This document shows, piece after piece, positions 26,887 through 39,521 of a stretch of DNA of 64,000 nt; position 1 is the stretch's first letter, and every line of letters begins with the position of its first letter. Both the position numbers and the translations under genes were made by a program. Source of the DNA: Candidatus Microbacterium phytovorans (GTDB lineage Bacteria; Actinomycetota; Actinomycetes; Actinomycetales; Microbacteriaceae); contig CP119321.1 of NCBI GenBank assembly GCA_029202445.1, positions 1,054,001 to 1,118,000 on the forward strand, read 5' to 3'. A model generated the notes under the pieces. It was not told the DNA's origin and did no database searches. It was given only the letters and a program-made list of their open reading frames with translations.

Positions 26887-27386
26887 TGCCCCACCGCTCC
26901 GATCATGATGAACGGCCACGGCACCAGCAGCACCGCTCCGGCGACGAGCCAGACGAACCGCACCCACGTCGCGCGCCCGCGGGTGAGCACGAGGCTGGCG
27001 ACGAACCAGATCGCAGGAGCCGCGACGGCGAGCCAGAACGCGGGCACGTACGCCGCGGGGATCAGATTGAGGAACGGCGCGATCTCCTGCAGGCGCAGCC
27101 CGCCGATGATCCAGCCGACCGTGAACAGGAGGTACACGCCGCCGAGCAGCCCGAGGGCCACGAGCGCGACGTTCCCCAGCTGCGGCCCGACCTCGTCGGC
27201 GACCTCGCCGGCCTCGTCCTCGGTCGCCCGCCCGTCGGACGAGTCCAGGTCCTCGCTGCCGCGACCGACCGCCACGAAGCCCTCGGGCAGCCGCGGAGGG
27301 TGTTTCTCGACGGGGCGCGAACCGCCGACGTCCAGCGTCGGGTCGTCGTCGCCTCCCCAGGACAGCGCGTCGTCGTCTCGGCTCAC
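26883..27386 (-). CDS. Membrane protein with acidic N-terminus, unknown function
   Basis: 167 residues starting at GTG 27386. The first ~70 residues are acidic and soluble (DALSWGGDDDPTLDV), followed by three membrane segments (LVALGLLGGVYLLFTVGWII and two more). Coupled by 4-bp overlap to the small membrane protein downstream. Appears in a core metabolic neighbourhood; function unknown. Confidence 0.78.
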   Translation of the reverse strand: MSRDDDALSWGGDDDPTLDVGGSRPVEKHPPRLPEGFVAVGRGSEDLDSSDGRATEDEAGEVADEVGPQLGNVALVALGLLGGVYLLFTVGWIIGGLRLQEIAPFLNLIPAAYVPAFWLAVAAPAIWFVASLVLTRGRATWVRFVWLVAGAVLLVPWPFIMIGAVGQ

Positions 27387-27427
27387 CGCTTCAGCGTACC
27401 CGGGTGGCGCGCTCGTGCCGTGGATGA

Positions 27428-27464
27428 CGACGAGCCCGCTTCCTTGTAAGGAAACGGGCTCGTC
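27428..27464 (-). terminator. Terminator downstream of ilvC
   Basis: Hairpin with outer arms GACGAGCCCG/CGGGCTCGTC and inner TTCCTT/AAGGAA. It lies about 70 bp after the ilvC stop, before the next minus-strand gene. Confidence 0.8.
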
Positions 27465-27534
27465 TGGCTTGCGAGAAGCCGTACTCGGCGGGTGAGCCGA
27501 GGGACTGGACGCGCCGGAACGGCGCGAGGCGGGG

Positions 27535-29101
<1,567 letters not shown>

Positions 29102-29103
29102 TC

Positions 29104-30906
29104 TCAGGCCTCCTCGTCGAACTTCGGCGCGTGGTCGCGCGCGTACTGGATGTAGCTGTTGCTCACGCCCTGCGGCACCATCGGCCACACCATCGCATCG
29201 GCGCTGACGACGAAGTCGATCACCACCGGACGATCGTTCGTCTCGAGGGCGGTGCGGATCGCGGCATCCACGTCTTCCTCCTTCTCCACGCGAAGCGCGA
29301 GGCAGCCATAGGCTTCCGCGAGCTTCACGAAGTCGGGGATGCGGATCGTGTCATGGCCCGTGTTGAGGTCGGTGTTGGAGTAGCGCCCGTCGTAGAACAG
29401 GGTCTGCCACTGCCGCACCATCCCGAGCGACGAGTTGTTGATGATCGCGACCTTGATGGGGATGTTGTTGATGGCGCAGGTCGCGAGCTCCTGGTTCGTC
29501 ATCTGGAAGCAGCCGTCGCCGTCGATCGCCCACACGACTCGATCGGGCTCGGCGACCTTCGCGCCCATGGCCGCCGGCACCGAGTAGCCCATCGTGCCCG
29601 CGCCGCCGGAGTTCAGCCACGCGTTCGGACGCTCGTACTTGATGAACTGCGCCGCCCACATCTGGTGCTGTCCCACGCCCGCGGCGAAGACGCCCTCGGG
29701 TCCGGTGAGCTCGCCGATTCGGGAGATGACGTGCTGCGGGGACAGGAGACCGTCGGAGGGCTGCGTGTACCCCAGCGGGAACTCGTCACGGAGCCCGTCG
29801 AGGAAGGCCCACCACTCGGAGATGTCGGGGGCCGCACCGCCGGTGAGCCCCTGGAAGGCCGAGCCGAGGTCGATGAGCACATCGCGCAGATCGCCCACGA
29901 TCGGCACGTCGGCCGTGCGGATCTTGGAGATCTCGGCGGGGTCGATGTCGACGTGCACGACCTTCGCGTGCGGGGCGAACAGCGCCGCCTTGCCCGTGAC
30001 GCGATCGTCGAACCGCGCTCCGAGCGACACGAGCAGGTCGGACTCCTGGAGCGCGAGGACCGCCGGGACCGTGCCGTGCATACCCGGCATGCCGAGGTGC
30101 TGAGCGTGCGAGTCGGGGAACGCGCCGCGCGCCATGAGCGTGGTGACGACGGGCGCGCCGGTGGCCTCGGCGAGGGCGAGGAGATCGGCCGACGCCTGCG
30201 AACGGATCACGCCGCCGCCGACGTAGAGCACCGGCTTCTTCGCCTCCGAGAGCAGCTGCGCGGCCGCTTGGATCTGCTTTCCGTGCGCCTTCGTCACCGG
30301 GCGGTAGCCGGGCAGATCGATCTTCGGCGGCCAGATGAAGGGTGCCTCAGCCTGCTGGGCGTCCTTCGTGATGTCCACGAGCACCGGTCCGGGACGACCC
30401 GTGCCGGCGATCTCATAGGCAGCGGCGATCGCGCCGGGGATCTCGGCGGCATCCTTCACGAGGAAGGAGTGCTTCGTGATCGGCATCGTGATGCCGACGA
30501 TGTCCGCCTCCTGGAACGCGTCGGTCCCCATCAGGTTGGAGAACACCTGACCCGTGATGCAGACGATCGGCACGGAGTCCATGTACGCATCGGCGATCGC
30601 CGTCACGAGGTTGGTCGCGCCGGGACCGCTCGTGGCGATCGCGACGCCCACCTTGTTCGACGCGGCGGCGTAGCCCTCCGCAGCGTGGCCGGCACCCTGC
30701 TCGTGGCGCACGAGGATGTGGCGCAGCGCCGACGAGTCCATGAGCGGGTCGTAGACGGGCAGGATCGCGCCGCCGGGAAGGCCGAAGACGTCGGTGACGC
30801 CGAGCAGCTCGAGCGAGCGGACGACGGCTTCGGCACCCGTCAGCACGGGAGCGGACTGGTTTCGGGCGGGCGGCCGGGGAACGGCCGCAGCGGTGTCGGA
30901 TGACAT
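29104..30906 (-). CDS. ilvB: Acetolactate synthase large (catalytic) subunit
   Basis: 600-residue TPP-dependent enzyme. The catalytic Glu is in [13 protein letters not shown], the FAD-binding middle domain follows, and the TPP-Mg2+ motif is [20 protein letters not shown] short Ala/Pro-rich N-terminus precedes the fold. 42 bp separate it from ilvD upstream; no leader peptide fits in that gap. Confidence 0.97.
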   Translation of the reverse strand: MSSDTAAAVPRPPARNQSAPVLTGAEAVVRSLELLGVTDVFGLPGGAILPVYDPLMDSSALRHILVRHEQGAGHAAEGYAAASNKVGVAIATSGPGATNLVTAIADAYMDSVPIVCITGQVFSNLMGTDAFQEADIVGITMPITKHSFLVKDAAEIPGAIAAAYEIAGTGRPGPVLVDITKDAQQAEAPFIWPPKIDLPGYRPVTKAHGKQIQAAAQLLSEAKKPVLYVGGGVIRSQASADLLALAEATGAPVVTTLMARGAFPDSHAQHLGMPGMHGTVPAVLALQESDLLVSLGARFDDRVTGKAALFAPHAKVVHVDIDPAEISKIRTADVPIVGDLRDVLIDLGSAFQGLTGGAAPDISEWWAFLDGLRDEFPLGYTQPSDGLLSPQHVISRIGELTGPEGVFAAGVGQHQMWAAQFIKYERPNAWLNSGGAGTMGYSVPAAMGAKVAEPDRVVWAIDGDGCFQMTNQELATCAINNIPIKVAIINNSSLGMVRQWQTLFYDGRYSNTDLNTGHDTIRIPDFVKLAEAYGCLALRVEKEEDVDAAIRTALETNDRPVVIDFVVSADAMVWPMVPQGVSNSYIQYARDHAPKFDEEA

Positions 30907-30948
30907 GGGTGAACCTCGAATGGTGGAGTCGACGCAGTCGGGAGGGCC

Positions 30949-32655
30949 TCAGCCTGTCGTCGCGCCCTCCGCAGCGGAGCGCACGAGCTTCGAGTACTTG
31001 GCCAGGACGCCACGGGTATAGCGCGGAGGAAGGGGCTCCCAGCCTTCGCGGCGGGAACTCAGCTCAGCCTCGTCGACGAGTAGGTCGAGAGTGCGAGCCG
31101 CGATATCGACCCGTATCAGATCACCATCGCGCACGAAGGCGATGGGACCAGCGTCCACCGCTTCGGGTGCTATGTGGCCGATGCACAGGCCGGTTGTGCC
31201 GCCTGAGAATCTGCCGTCCGTCAAGAGTAGTACATCTTTTCCGAGCCCCGCGCCCTTGATGGCGGCGGTGATGGCGAGCATCTCGCGCATGCCCGGGCCG
31301 CCCTTGGGGCCCTCGTAGCGGATCACGACGACGCTGCCCGCCTCGATCTCGCCCGCCGCGAGCGCATCGATCGCACCGCGCTCGCGCTCGAACACGCGTG
31401 CCGGACCTTCGAAGACGGCCGCGTCGAAACCGGCGGTCTTCACCACGGCGCCCTCGGGCGCGAGGGAGCCGTGCAGGATCGTGAGCCCTCCCGTGGCGTG
31501 GATGGGGTTGTCGAAGGTGTGGATGACGGTGCCGTCGATGGGGTCGGGGTTCAGATCGGCGAGGTTCTCCGCGAGAGTCTTGCCGGTGACCGTGAGCGCA
31601 TCGCCGTGCAGGAGGCCTTCGTCGAGCATGGCCTTCATGATGACGGGGATGCCGCCGTGCCGGTCGACGTCGTTCATGACGTACTTGCCGAAGGGCTTCA
31701 TGTCCGCGACGTGCGGGACCTTGTCGCCGATGCGGTTGAAGTCGTGGAGGCTCAGATCGACCTCGGCCTCGCGGGCGATGGCGAGGAGGTGCAGGACGAC
31801 GTTGGTGGAGCCGCCGAGCGCCATCGCGAGGGCGATCGCGTTCTCGAACGCCTCCTTGGTGAGGATGTCACGCGTCGTGATGCCCTGACGGAGCAGATTC
31901 ACGACCGCCTCCCCCGAACGGTGCGCGTAATAGTCGCGCCGGCGGTCCGCCGACGGCGGCGCGGCGGAGCCGGGAAGGCTCAGCCCCAGCGCCTCGGCCA
32001 CGGACGCCATGGTGTTGGCGGTGTACATTCCGCCGCAGGCACCCTCGCCCGGAGCGATCGCGCACTCGATGCGCTTGAGGTCTTCCTCGCTCATCTTGCC
32101 CGCCAGGCACGCGCCGACGGCCTCGAAGGAGTCGATGATCGTGACATCCTTCTCGGTGCCGTCGGACAGCTTCACCCAGCCCGGAGCGATCGAACCCGCG
32201 TAGAGGAACACGCTCGACAGATCGAGGCGCGCGGATGCCATGAGCATGCCGGGGATCGACTTGTCGCAGCCCGCGAGCAGCACCGACCCGTCGAGGCGCT
32301 CGGCCATGATCACCGTCTCGACGGAGTCGGCGATGACCTCGCGGCTGACGAGCGAGAAGTGCATGCCCTCGTGGCCCATGGAGATGCCGTCGGAGACGGA
32401 GATGGTGCCGAACTGCAGCGGGTACCCGCCGCCGGAGTGCACACCCTCCTTGGCTCCCTGTGCGAGCCGGTCCAGGCTCAGGTTGCAGGGGGTGATCTCG
32501 TTCCAGCTGGATGCGATCCCGATCTGGGGCTTGTCCCAGTCCTCGTCACCCATCCCGACGGCACGCAGCATGCCTCGGGAGGTCGTGGCCTCGATGCCGT
32601 CGGTGACGACGCGACTGCGGGGCTTGATGTCGATGGTGTTGTCGGGCGCAGGCAT
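30949..32655 (-). CDS. ilvD: Dihydroxy-acid dehydratase
   Basis: 568-residue Fe-S dehydratase, third step of Val/Ile synthesis. Motifs: [33 protein letters not shown] (cluster Cys), [14 protein letters not shown], and [20 protein letters not shown]. Ten bases after otsB, so it may be read from the trehalose genes as well as its own promoter. Confidence 0.97.
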   Translation of the reverse strand: MPAPDNTIDIKPRSRVVTDGIEATTSRGMLRAVGMGDEDWDKPQIGIASSWNEITPCNLSLDRLAQGAKEGVHSGGGYPLQFGTISVSDGISMGHEGMHFSLVSREVIADSVETVIMAERLDGSVLLAGCDKSIPGMLMASARLDLSSVFLYAGSIAPGWVKLSDGTEKDVTIIDSFEAVGACLAGKMSEEDLKRIECAIAPGEGACGGMYTANTMASVAEALGLSLPGSAAPPSADRRRDYYAHRSGEAVVNLLRQGITTRDILTKEAFENAIALAMALGGSTNVVLHLLAIAREAEVDLSLHDFNRIGDKVPHVADMKPFGKYVMNDVDRHGGIPVIMKAMLDEGLLHGDALTVTGKTLAENLADLNPDPIDGTVIHTFDNPIHATGGLTILHGSLAPEGAVVKTAGFDAAVFEGPARVFERERGAIDALAAGEIEAGSVVVIRYEGPKGGPGMREMLAITAAIKGAGLGKDVLLLTDGRFSGGTTGLCIGHIAPEAVDAGPIAFVRDGDLIRVDIAARTLDLLVDEAELSSRREGWEPLPPRYTRGVLAKYSKLVRSAAEGATTG

Positions 32656-32664
32656 TCTCGAAGT

Positions 32665-33459
32665 CTATTCCCGCGCGGAGGTGCGCCGGTGCGCGAGCGC
32701 GCGCAGAAGGTCCGCCAGTTCTCGCTCGTCCGCGACACGCACGGTGGCCGCTGTCTCCCCCGCACCGACCCGGATACCGACGTCGCCCGGCTCGAGGCTG
32801 CGCAGGGCGTCCTCGTCCGTGACGTCGTCACCGGCGAAGAGCACGCCGGTGGCGCGGGTGAGCGCCCGCAGTCTCGCCACGGCGGTGTCCTTGCCCTCCT
32901 CGCGGAACGCGTACTCCGTGATGGAATGGCCGACCCGTCGGCGCCAGCCGGGGGCACGGTCGGCGATGAGAGCATCCACGCGCGCGTGCGCATCCGCCGC
33001 GCGTGCAGGGTCGACGAGGCGAGAGTGCACGCCGAAGCCGAAGGTCTTGGGTTCGATCCACGCGCCGTCGATGTCGGCCACGGCCGCCTCCGCCGCCTCT
33101 CGCAGCTCGTCGCGGAGAGCCTCTTCTGCCGGACGAGGGGTTGCGGTGCCTGTGCCGACGGCATCCCCTGCTCCGTCCTGCACCATGCCCCGCGGATGCC
33201 ACCACTGAGCACCGTGGGAACCGGCCAGCACGATGGCGGAGTCGTCGTCGTGCTCGGCGATCTCCCGCAGGTCGTCGAGCGAGCGCCCCGAGACGAAGGC
33301 CACGGTCGTCCCGGGCGCCGCCACGAGGGCCGCCACCGCGTCGGCCGCTTCAGGGAGCATGCGCGCCGTCAACGGCTCGTCGACGAGGGGCGCGAGCGTT
33401 CCGTCGAAGTCGAGCGCCACGAGGAGGCGCGGCGTGAGAGCGAGGTCGTCGAGGCTCAC
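32665..33459 (-). CDS. otsB: Trehalose-6-phosphate phosphatase
   Basis: 264-residue HAD phosphatase. The nucleophile motif is ALDFDGTLAPLVDE near residue 17, the Thr/Ser motif is VAFVSGRSLDDL, and the Mg2+ motif is LFAGDDVTDEDA. GTG 33459 overlaps the otsA stop by 4 bp, so OtsA and OtsB are coupled. Confidence 0.95.
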   Translation of the reverse strand: MSLDDLALTPRLLVALDFDGTLAPLVDEPLTARMLPEAADAVAALVAAPGTTVAFVSGRSLDDLREIAEHDDDSAIVLAGSHGAQWWHPRGMVQDGAGDAVGTGTATPRPAEEALRDELREAAEAAVADIDGAWIEPKTFGFGVHSRLVDPARAADAHARVDALIADRAPGWRRRVGHSITEYAFREEGKDTAVARLRALTRATGVLFAGDDVTDEDALRSLEPGDVGIRVGAGETAATVRVADERELADLLRALAHRRTSARE

Positions 33460-34865
33460 GCGTCGCCGCCCCGCACCGCCCGCAGGTCACCGAGGAACCG
33501 TGCCGACCACGCCGACACGTCGTTGTCCCGCACGCGGCGCCGCAGCGCCCGCATCCGCCGCCGCTGTTCTTCGACAGGCATCGACACCGCCGTCATCACG
33601 GCATCCTTCAGCCCTTCGATGTCATGAGGGTTGACCCGCAGCGCCTGCGTCAGCTCGTCCGCCGCGCCGGCGAACTCGCTGAGCACCAGCACTCCTCGCC
33701 CGTCGACGCGGCTGGCCACGTACTCCTTGGCGACGAGGTTCATGCCGTCGCGCAGCGCGGTGACGAGCATGACGTCGGCGGCGAGATAGAGGGCCACCAT
33801 CTCCTCACGCGGGTAGGAGTGGTGCAGATAGCGAACGGCGGTGAAGCCGATCGTGTCGTGGTCGCCGTTGAGGCGCCCGACGGCGAGCTCGATCTCATCG
33901 CGCAGCTGCACGTACGCGGCCACGCGCTCGCGGCTCGGACTCGCGACCTGCACGAGGGTGGCGTCTCCCGTGCCGAGGCGGCCATCGTCGAACAGCTCGC
34001 CGACCGCCTTCAGTCGGTGGCGGATGCCCTTCGTGTAGTCCAGCCGATCGACGCCCAGCAGCACCGTCTCGGGGTTGCCGAGCTCCGCGCGGATCTCGGC
34101 GGCGCGAGCCTGGATCTCCGGTCGCTGCGCGAGCACCTCGTACGAAGCGGTGTCGATCGAGATGGGGTAGGCCTTCGCGATCGCCGTGCGGTGTCCGCCG
34201 TCCCCCGTGGGAACGGTGATCGCCCCCGCCCGCGTGTCGTAGCCGAAGCGGCGTCGGACGGCCCGGGCGAAGTTGCCGGCATCCGCGACGCGCTGGAAGC
34301 CGATCACGTCGGCACCGAGGAGTCCTTCGAGCACCTGCGAACGCCAGGGCAGCTGTGAGTAGATGCCATATGCCGGGAACGGGATGTGATGGAAGTAGCC
34401 GATGACGAGGTCGGGACGCATCTCGCGCAGCATGCGCGGCACCAGTTGGAGCTGGTAGTCGTGCACCCAGACGGTCGCTCCCTCGCCGGCTGCCGCGGCG
34501 GCGGCTTCCGCGAACCTGCGGTTGACGCGCACGTACGCGTCCCACCAGGCGCGGTGGTACGTCGGGGCCGCGATCACGTCGTGGTAGAGCGGCCAGATCG
34601 TGTCGTTGGAGAAGCCTTCGTAGTACTGCGCGACGTCGTCCGTCGACAGTGTCACGGGCACGAGGTGCACCCCGTCGAAGTCGAACGGCTCCACCTCCAG
34701 GTCGGGCTGACCGGCCCAGCCGACCCAGGCGCCGCCCGTGCGCTGGACGACCGGCTCCAGAGCCGTCACGAGCCCGCCGGGAGAACGCCGCCAGGAAGAG
34801 TCGTCCTCACCTCTGTCGACGGGGAGACGATTGGCGACGACCACGAGTTCGGCGGCAGGGGGCAC
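33456..34865 (-). CDS. otsA: Trehalose-6-phosphate synthase
   Basis: 469-residue GT20 glycosyltransferase joining UDP/ADP-glucose and glucose-6-phosphate. Motifs: [49 protein letters not shown], and [18 protein letters not shown] 34865 follows GAGAGGAACGTC. Trehalose supports osmotic and desiccation tolerance. Confidence 0.96.
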   Translation of the reverse strand: MPPAAELVVVANRLPVDRGEDDSSWRRSPGGLVTALEPVVQRTGGAWVGWAGQPDLEVEPFDFDGVHLVPVTLSTDDVAQYYEGFSNDTIWPLYHDVIAAPTYHRAWWDAYVRVNRRFAEAAAAAAGEGATVWVHDYQLQLVPRMLREMRPDLVIGYFHHIPFPAYGIYSQLPWRSQVLEGLLGADVIGFQRVADAGNFARAVRRRFGYDTRAGAITVPTGDGGHRTAIAKAYPISIDTASYEVLAQRPEIQARAAEIRAELGNPETVLLGVDRLDYTKGIRHRLKAVGELFDDGRLGTGDATLVQVASPSRERVAAYVQLRDEIELAVGRLNGDHDTIGFTAVRYLHHSYPREEMVALYLAADVMLVTALRDGMNLVAKEYVASRVDGRGVLVLSEFAGAADELTQALRVNPHDIEGLKDAVMTAVSMPVEEQRRRMRALRRRVRDNDVSAWSARFLGDLRAVRGGDA

Positions 34866-34956
34866 GACGTTCCTCTCAGGGGGCGGGTGTCTAGCCAGGC
34901 TAACAACCGACGCGCAACCCCCCGCCCTTCCTTGTCAGGCCGGGTAGCGTGGTGAT

Positions 34957-35214
34957 ATGCGCAAGTACCTGTTCGGCACCGGGCTCCTCTCCGCCGTCAC
35001 CGGCGGACTCACCCTGTTGCGCTCCGCGCGCGACGATGCGCCGTTCAATTGGCGCACCGCACTCGCGTGGCTCAGCTGGGGCATCACGTTCGCCCTCGCG
35101 ATCGGATCGATCGTCGACACCTACCGCGCATCGCGCGGCGGTCTCATCGCCCACAACTCCCCCATCGCCGGCAAGGAGCAGAAGCTGCTGCGGCGTCGCG
35201 TGCGGGGCAGCTGA
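34957..35214 (+). CDS. Small membrane protein, unknown function
   Basis: 85 residues with two membrane segments (YLFGTGLLSAVTGGLTLL and LAWLSWGITFALAIGSIVDT) and a basic C-terminus. It is divergent from otsA. A TAGCGT -10-like box lies about 9 bases before the ATG, so its leader is very short. No family recognised. Confidence 0.72.
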   Translation: MRKYLFGTGLLSAVTGGLTLLRSARDDAPFNWRTALAWLSWGITFALAIGSIVDTYRASRGGLIAHNSPIAGKEQKLLRRRVRGS

Positions 35215-35220
35215 GCGGTC

Positions 35221-35340
35221 TCAGCGCGGGCAGTCGCAGCGATCGGCCACCGCGACGCCCGCGAGGGCCTCATCGACGTGCAGGCCACAGCCCTGCCAGG
35301 TGGTCTTACCGCAGTTCGCGCAGCGCACGGGTGAACACAT
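35221..35340 (-). CDS. 39-residue zinc-ribbon-like protein
   Basis: Encodes MCSPVRCANCGKTTWQGCG followed by HVDEALAGVAVADRCDCPR, with cysteines spaced as CxxC...C...CxC, a small zinc ribbon. ATG 35340 follows AGGAG at ideal spacing. Proteins of this shape recur in actinobacterial genomes; function unknown. Confidence 0.75.
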   Translation of the reverse strand: MCSPVRCANCGKTTWQGCGLHVDEALAGVAVADRCDCPR

Positions 35341-35399
35341 GAGGGCTCCTCGGGTGACGACGCGCCGCCCCGGCGCGCGTGCTTTCAGCGTACCGGCTG

Positions 35400-36584
35400 T
35401 CACCGGCGGAGGATCAGCGCCTCCCCCTGCCCACCGCCCCCGCACAGCCCGACCGCGGCGAGGCCCGTACCCCGGCGAACAAGCTCGTGCACCGCGTGAA
35501 CGACCAACCGGCATCCGCTCGCTCCGATCGGATGCCCGAGAGCGATGCCGCCCCCGTCCGGGTTGACCACGTCGTCGGAGAGTCCGAGCTGCGCTTGCGA
35601 CCGAGCGACGACGGCCCCGAACGCCTCGTTGATCTCGACGAGATCCAGAGCGGATGCCGCGAGCCCCTCCTTTTCGAGAGCGCGCTCGATGGCGCGTGAC
35701 GGCTGCTCGTGCAGTGAGTTGTCGGGGCCGGCGACCTGACCCGACGCGCCGACCACGGCCAGCACCGCCCAGCCGTTCTCGTCCGCGTGAGCGCGGGTCG
35801 TGAGGACGACCGCGGCGGCGCCGTCGGAGATCTGCGAGGCGTTTCCCGCCGTGATCGTGCCCTCGGGATGGAAGGCGGGGCGGAGAGCGGCGAGTGTCTC
35901 CGCCGTCGTGTCGGGCCGCACCCCCTCGTCAGTGGTGACGACGAGGGGCTCGCCGCGACGCTGCGGCACCGAGACGGGCACGATCTCCGCGTCGAACCGA
36001 CCCTCGCGCGCGGCGGCGGCGGCCCGCTGATGCGAGCGGACGGCCACGGCATCCTGCGCTTCCCGGGTCATGTCGAAGCGTGGGTTCAGCCGTTCCGTGG
36101 AGGCCCCCATGCTCTCGCGGTCGTACGCGTCGGTCAGGCCGTCGTAAGCCATGTGGTCGAGCACCTCCACCGACCCGTACGCCCAACCGTCGCGCGATCC
36201 CATGAGGAGGTGGGGCGCGCGTGTCATGGACTCCATGCCGCCCGCGACCACGACGCTCGCATCGCCGGTGGCGATCATCCGCGCACCGTCGATGACGGCC
36301 GTGAGGCCGGAGAGGCAGACCTTGTTGACCGAGGATGCCGGCACGTCCCAGCCGATGCCCGCGGCCAGCGACGCCTGACGCGCCGGGTTCTGCCCGGACC
36401 CGGCGGGAAGCACCTGCCCCATGATGACGGCGTCCACGGCAGAGGCCGGGATGCCGGCCTTGGCGAAGGCGCCGGCGATCGCGAACCCGCCGAGCTGTGG
36501 TGCGCTGAACGAGGCGAGCCGGCCCCGGAGGCGACCCTGGGGCGTGCGGGCGGCGGCGACGATGACGATGTCGTCAGTGCTCAT
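35400..36584 (-). CDS. Acetyl-CoA C-acetyltransferase (thiolase)
   Basis: 394-residue thiolase. The active-site Cys is in [12 protein letters not shown] near residue 88, the His in [11 protein letters not shown], and the second Cys in [16 protein letters not shown] 36584 overlaps the CoA-transferase B stop by 4 bp (ATGA). In this operon it most likely splits acetoacetyl-CoA to two acetyl-CoA; a beta-ketoadipyl-CoA thiolase role is possible. Confidence 0.94.
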   Translation of the reverse strand: MSTDDIVIVAAARTPQGRLRGRLASFSAPQLGGFAIAGAFAKAGIPASAVDAVIMGQVLPAGSGQNPARQASLAAGIGWDVPASSVNKVCLSGLTAVIDGARMIATGDASVVVAGGMESMTRAPHLLMGSRDGWAYGSVEVLDHMAYDGLTDAYDRESMGASTERLNPRFDMTREAQDAVAVRSHQRAAAAAREGRFDAEIVPVSVPQRRGEPLVVTTDEGVRPDTTAETLAALRPAFHPEGTITAGNASQISDGAAAVVLTTRAHADENGWAVLAVVGASGQVAGPDNSLHEQPSRAIERALEKEGLAASALDLVEINEAFGAVVARSQAQLGLSDDVVNPDGGGIALGHPIGASGCRLVVHAVHELVRRGTGLAAVGLCGGGGQGEALILRR

Positions 36585-37234
36585 GCGGGGATCTCCTTGT
36601 CGGATGGAACGATGAGTGGGGGCTCCGTGGCGGCGATGACCTCGGCCACCGTGACGCCGGGCGCCGTCTCCACGAGGACGAGGCCGTCGGGCGTGACGTC
36701 GATGACCGCCAGGTCGGTGATGATCCTGTCGACGACGCCCCGTCCCGTCAGCGGAAGGGTGCAGTCGACGACGATCTTGGGCGTACCGTCCTTCGCGACG
36801 TGTTCCATGAGGACGATCACTCGCGCTGCGCCGTGCACGAGGTCCATCGCCCCGCCGGGTCCCTTCACCATCTTGCCGGGGATCATCCAGTTCGCGAGGT
36901 CGCCGGAACCCGACACCTGCATGGCACCGAGGATCGCGGCGTCGATCTTTCCGCCGCGGATCATCCCGAAGCTCGTCGCAGAGTCGAAGTAGGCAGCGCC
37001 GGCGCGTACCGTGACCGTCTCCTTGCCCGCGTTGATGAGGTCGGGATCGACGTCGGCCTCCGCCGGGTAGGGTCCGACGCCGAGGATGCCGTTCTCCGAC
37101 TGCAGCACCACCGTGACGCCGTCGGGCACGTGGTTGGGCACGAGGGTCGGGAGCCCGATCCCGAGGTTCACGTACGAGCCGTCGGCGAGTTCCGCGGCCG
37201 CACGAGCCGCCATCTGATCGCGGGTGAGGGCCAT
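36581..37234 (-). CDS. 3-oxoacid CoA-transferase subunit B
   Basis: 217 residues. The catalytic Glu is in [14 protein letters not shown], and the family motif [14 protein letters not shown] is present. ATG 37234 starts 1 bp after the subunit A stop, so the subunits are coupled. Product-substrate pair is either acetoacetate/succinyl-CoA (ScoB-like) or 3-oxoadipate (PcaJ-like). The nearby thiolase and hydroxybutyrate dehydrogenase favour acetoacetate. Confidence 0.93.
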   Translation of the reverse strand: MALTRDQMAARAAAELADGSYVNLGIGLPTLVPNHVPDGVTVVLQSENGILGVGPYPAEADVDPDLINAGKETVTVRAGAAYFDSATSFGMIRGGKIDAAILGAMQVSGSGDLANWMIPGKMVKGPGGAMDLVHGAARVIVLMEHVAKDGTPKIVVDCTLPLTGRGVVDRIITDLAVIDVTPDGLVLVETAPGVTVAEVIAATEPPLIVPSDKEIPA

Positions 37235-37235
37235 C

Positions 37236-38018
37236 TCAGTCTCCCGTCGGGCCGGCGGCGGCCACCGTCCGGCGCTCGATGCGCTTCTCGATATCGGCGC
37301 CCACTTCGACCACGCGGTGGACGTACACGCCCGGAAGGTGGACGCGGTCGGGGTCGAGCTCGCCCGCGGGCACGACGCGTTCGGCCTGTGCGATGCAGAC
37401 CCGTCCCGCCATGGCGGCGAGCGGATTGAAGTTCCGCGCCGCCTTTCGGAAGACGAGGTTCCCGTGGGTGTCGGCGACTGCGGCATGGACGAGTGCGTAG
37501 TCGGTGACGATCGCTTCTTCCAGGACGTACTCGCGCTCGCGACCGTGGACGTCGAAGACCCGCACGTCTTTGCGCGCCGAGGCGACCGCGACGCCGCCCG
37601 CGCCGTCATACCGCTGCGGAAGCCCTCCCTCCGCGACCTGCGTCCCGACTCCGGTCTGCGTGTAGAACGCCGCGATACCGGAGCCCCCGGCGCGGAGCTT
37701 CTCCGCCAGCGTTCCCTGCGGAGTGAGTTCGAGTTCGAGTTCGCCGGAGAGGAACTGCCTCTCGAACTCCTTGTTCTCGCCGACATACGACGAGGTCATC
37801 TTGGCGATGCGGCGGTCGGCGAGGAGGATGCCGAGACCCCAGTCGTCGACGCCGCAGTTGTTGCTGACCACGCGCAGGCCGCGCACGCCGCGCCGATGGA
37901 GCGCTTTGATGAGCAGCATCGGGTTGCCGGAGAGTCCGAAACCCCCCACCGCGAGGGAAGCGCCGTCGGGAATGTCGGCTACCGCGTCCTCGGGGGACGC
38001 CCACCTCTTGTCGATCAC
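37236..38018 (-). CDS. 3-oxoacid CoA-transferase subunit A
   Basis: 260 residues with the subunit A motif [20 protein letters not shown] and a full CoA-transferase fold ([19 protein letters not shown]). GTG start at 38018. First gene of the A-B-thiolase operon, divergent from an IclR regulator. Confidence 0.93.
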   Translation of the reverse strand: MIDKRWASPEDAVADIPDGASLAVGGFGLSGNPMLLIKALHRRGVRGLRVVSNNCGVDDWGLGILLADRRIAKMTSSYVGENKEFERQFLSGELELELTPQGTLAEKLRAGGSGIAAFYTQTGVGTQVAEGGLPQRYDGAGGVAVASARKDVRVFDVHGREREYVLEEAIVTDYALVHAAVADTHGNLVFRKAARNFNPLAAMAGRVCIAQAERVVPAGELDPDRVHLPGVYVHRVVEVGADIEKRIERRTVAAAGPTGD

Positions 38019-38123
38019 ACCGCACCTCTTCGTTCCGGTCTGTCACTCGTCCGTCCAGCGTGACCGTCCTCACGCCGGCGGACAAGGACGACGCTTGCCA
38101 TGTGGGAGCTCCTCGACGTAGCG

Positions 38124-38136
38124 TCCACTATGTGGA
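38124..38136. promoter_or_regulatory. Palindrome at the start of the IclR gene
   Basis: TCCAC-TAT-GTGGA, a dyad of the type bound by IclR-family regulators, lies in the gap to the divergent CoA-transferase operon and covers the likely GTG start codon of the IclR gene. Consistent with autoregulation. Confidence 0.5.
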
Positions 38137-38920
38137 ATCACCGCACCGCTCCGTGCCGGGAGCGCAGGCCGTGGCACGCGCCGCGACGCTGCTGCGGCTC
38201 GTGAGCGCGGGCGGCGAGGCGGGGCGTGCCCTGCAAGACCTGGCACGGGATGCCGCCCTGTCGCGGTCGACGGCACATCGCCTCCTGACCGCCCTCCGAG
38301 CGGAAGGTCTCGTCGATCAGGACGCACGGTCGTTGCGCTGGCTGCCCGGACCCGAGCTGTTCCTGATGGGCTCGGCAGCCGCCAACCGCTACGACGTCAC
38401 GCATCGCGCTCGCGACATCGTGCGCTCCCTCGCGGTGACGACGGAGGAGAGCGCGTTCCTGTCGGTGCGACGCGGCGACGAGACCGTCTGTCTCGTGCGC
38501 GAGGAGGGCGCCTTCCCGATCCGCTCATTCGTGCTGAGCGAGGGTGTGCGATTCCCACTGGGTGTCGCTTCAGCGGGGCTGGCCATCCTGTCCTTCCTGC
38601 CCGAAGCGGAGATCGACGCGTACCTCGAACGGCATCCGGAACTTCCTCAGCGCTGGGGCGCATCCCATGATGCGGGCGCACTCCGGGCCCGCCTCGCCGA
38701 CACGAGAGACCGCGGCTACGCCGTGAACCCCGGGCTGATCGTGGCGGGATCGTGGGGCATGGGGGCCGCCGTGTTCGACAGTGCGGGCCGTCCGGAGTGG
38801 GCGCTCAGTCTCACCGGGGTCGAATTCCGCTATGGGCCTGGCCGCCTGCCGATGCTGGGCAGGACACTTCTCGCGCATGCGCACCAGCTCACTTCACGCC
38901 TGAGCGCTCGCCGTACCTGA
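38132..38920 (+). CDS. IclR-family transcriptional regulator
   Basis: 262 residues from GTG 38132 (in-frame GTGs at 38102 and 38060 would add 10 or 24 residues that do not look like the family). N-terminal winged HTH (about 10-75: GAQAVARAATLLRLV, LSRSTAHRLLTALRAEGLV) and an IclR effector domain (LSVRRGDETVCLVREEG, PLGVASAGLAILSF, GYAVNPGLIVAGSWGMGAAV). Divergent from the CoA-transferase/thiolase operon, which it presumably controls. Confidence 0.9.
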   Translation: MESPHRSVPGAQAVARAATLLRLVSAGGEAGRALQDLARDAALSRSTAHRLLTALRAEGLVDQDARSLRWLPGPELFLMGSAAANRYDVTHRARDIVRSLAVTTEESAFLSVRRGDETVCLVREEGAFPIRSFVLSEGVRFPLGVASAGLAILSFLPEAEIDAYLERHPELPQRWGASHDAGALRARLADTRDRGYAVNPGLIVAGSWGMGAAVFDSAGRPEWALSLTGVEFRYGPGRLPMLGRTLLAHAHQLTSRLSARRT

Positions 38921-38986
38921 GCCGCGCTCGGGTGCGGGCGCCGTGCCTGGGAATTCACCCGGAGAGACGTTTCACGCTTGCTGAGA

Positions 38987-39027
38987 AACGATGCCTATGC
39001 CTTGATTAACGATGTCTGTATGTCGTT
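38987..39027. promoter_or_regulatory. Putative operator of the DUF2975/XRE unit
   Basis: Two direct copies of AACGATGYCTRTG (starting 38987 and 39008); the second copy also pairs with TCGTT at 39023-39027 as a dyad (AACGA-N10-TCGTT). The block lies 18-58 bp before the DUF2975 start and is AT-rich. Likely bound by the XRE regulator encoded next. Confidence 0.5.
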
Positions 39028-39044
39028 TATCGATAGGTACCGCT

Positions 39045-39521
39045 ATGAACCGCGCCACCACCCTCACGCTCCGCACGCTCCTCGCGATCACCCTCGTGCT
39101 CTTGGTCGTCGCGCAGGTCGTCGCCCTGCCGACGACGGCCACCACGTGGGCGACGCTCTACCCGGAGCTGGCGTGGTTGCGTGCACCCGGGCTCGTCATC
39201 GCGATCTCGTTCATCGTGTGCGTCCAAGTCGTGCTGGTCTGCCTGTGGCGCATGTTGACGTTGATCGACGCGGACGATCCGTTCAGCGCTCGCGCCCTGC
39301 GATTCATCACGATCATCATCGCCGCCATCGTCGCCGCCGACCTGCTGCTGGTCGTCGCCGTCGCGCTCCTGACCGCCGGGAACGCCGCGAACCCCTCGAT
39401 CCTGCTCCTCGGGTGCTTCGGCATCGTCGTCGGAGCCGCCCTCGCGTTGCTGGTCGCGGTGCTCCGCGCGCTCCTGCGGAAAGCCCTGGAACTGCAGCAC
39501 GACCTGTCGGAGGTGGTGTGA
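39045..39521 (+). CDS. DUF2975 membrane protein
   Basis: 158 residues with four membrane segments (LRTLLAITLVLLVVAQVVAL, VIAISFIVCVQVVLVCLW, FITIIIAAIVAADLLLVVAV, FGIVVGAALALLVAVL) and the DUF2975 motif LIDADDPFSARAL between helices 2 and 3. ATG 39045 follows ATAGGTACCGCT. It overlaps the XRE gene (TGATG), the standard DUF2975-HTH pair seen in many bacteria. Function unknown. Confidence 0.85.
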   Translation: MNRATTLTLRTLLAITLVLLVVAQVVALPTTATTWATLYPELAWLRAPGLVIAISFIVCVQVVLVCLWRMLTLIDADDPFSARALRFITIIIAAIVAADLLLVVAVALLTAGNAANPSILLLGCFGIVVGAALALLVAVLRALLRKALELQHDLSEVV

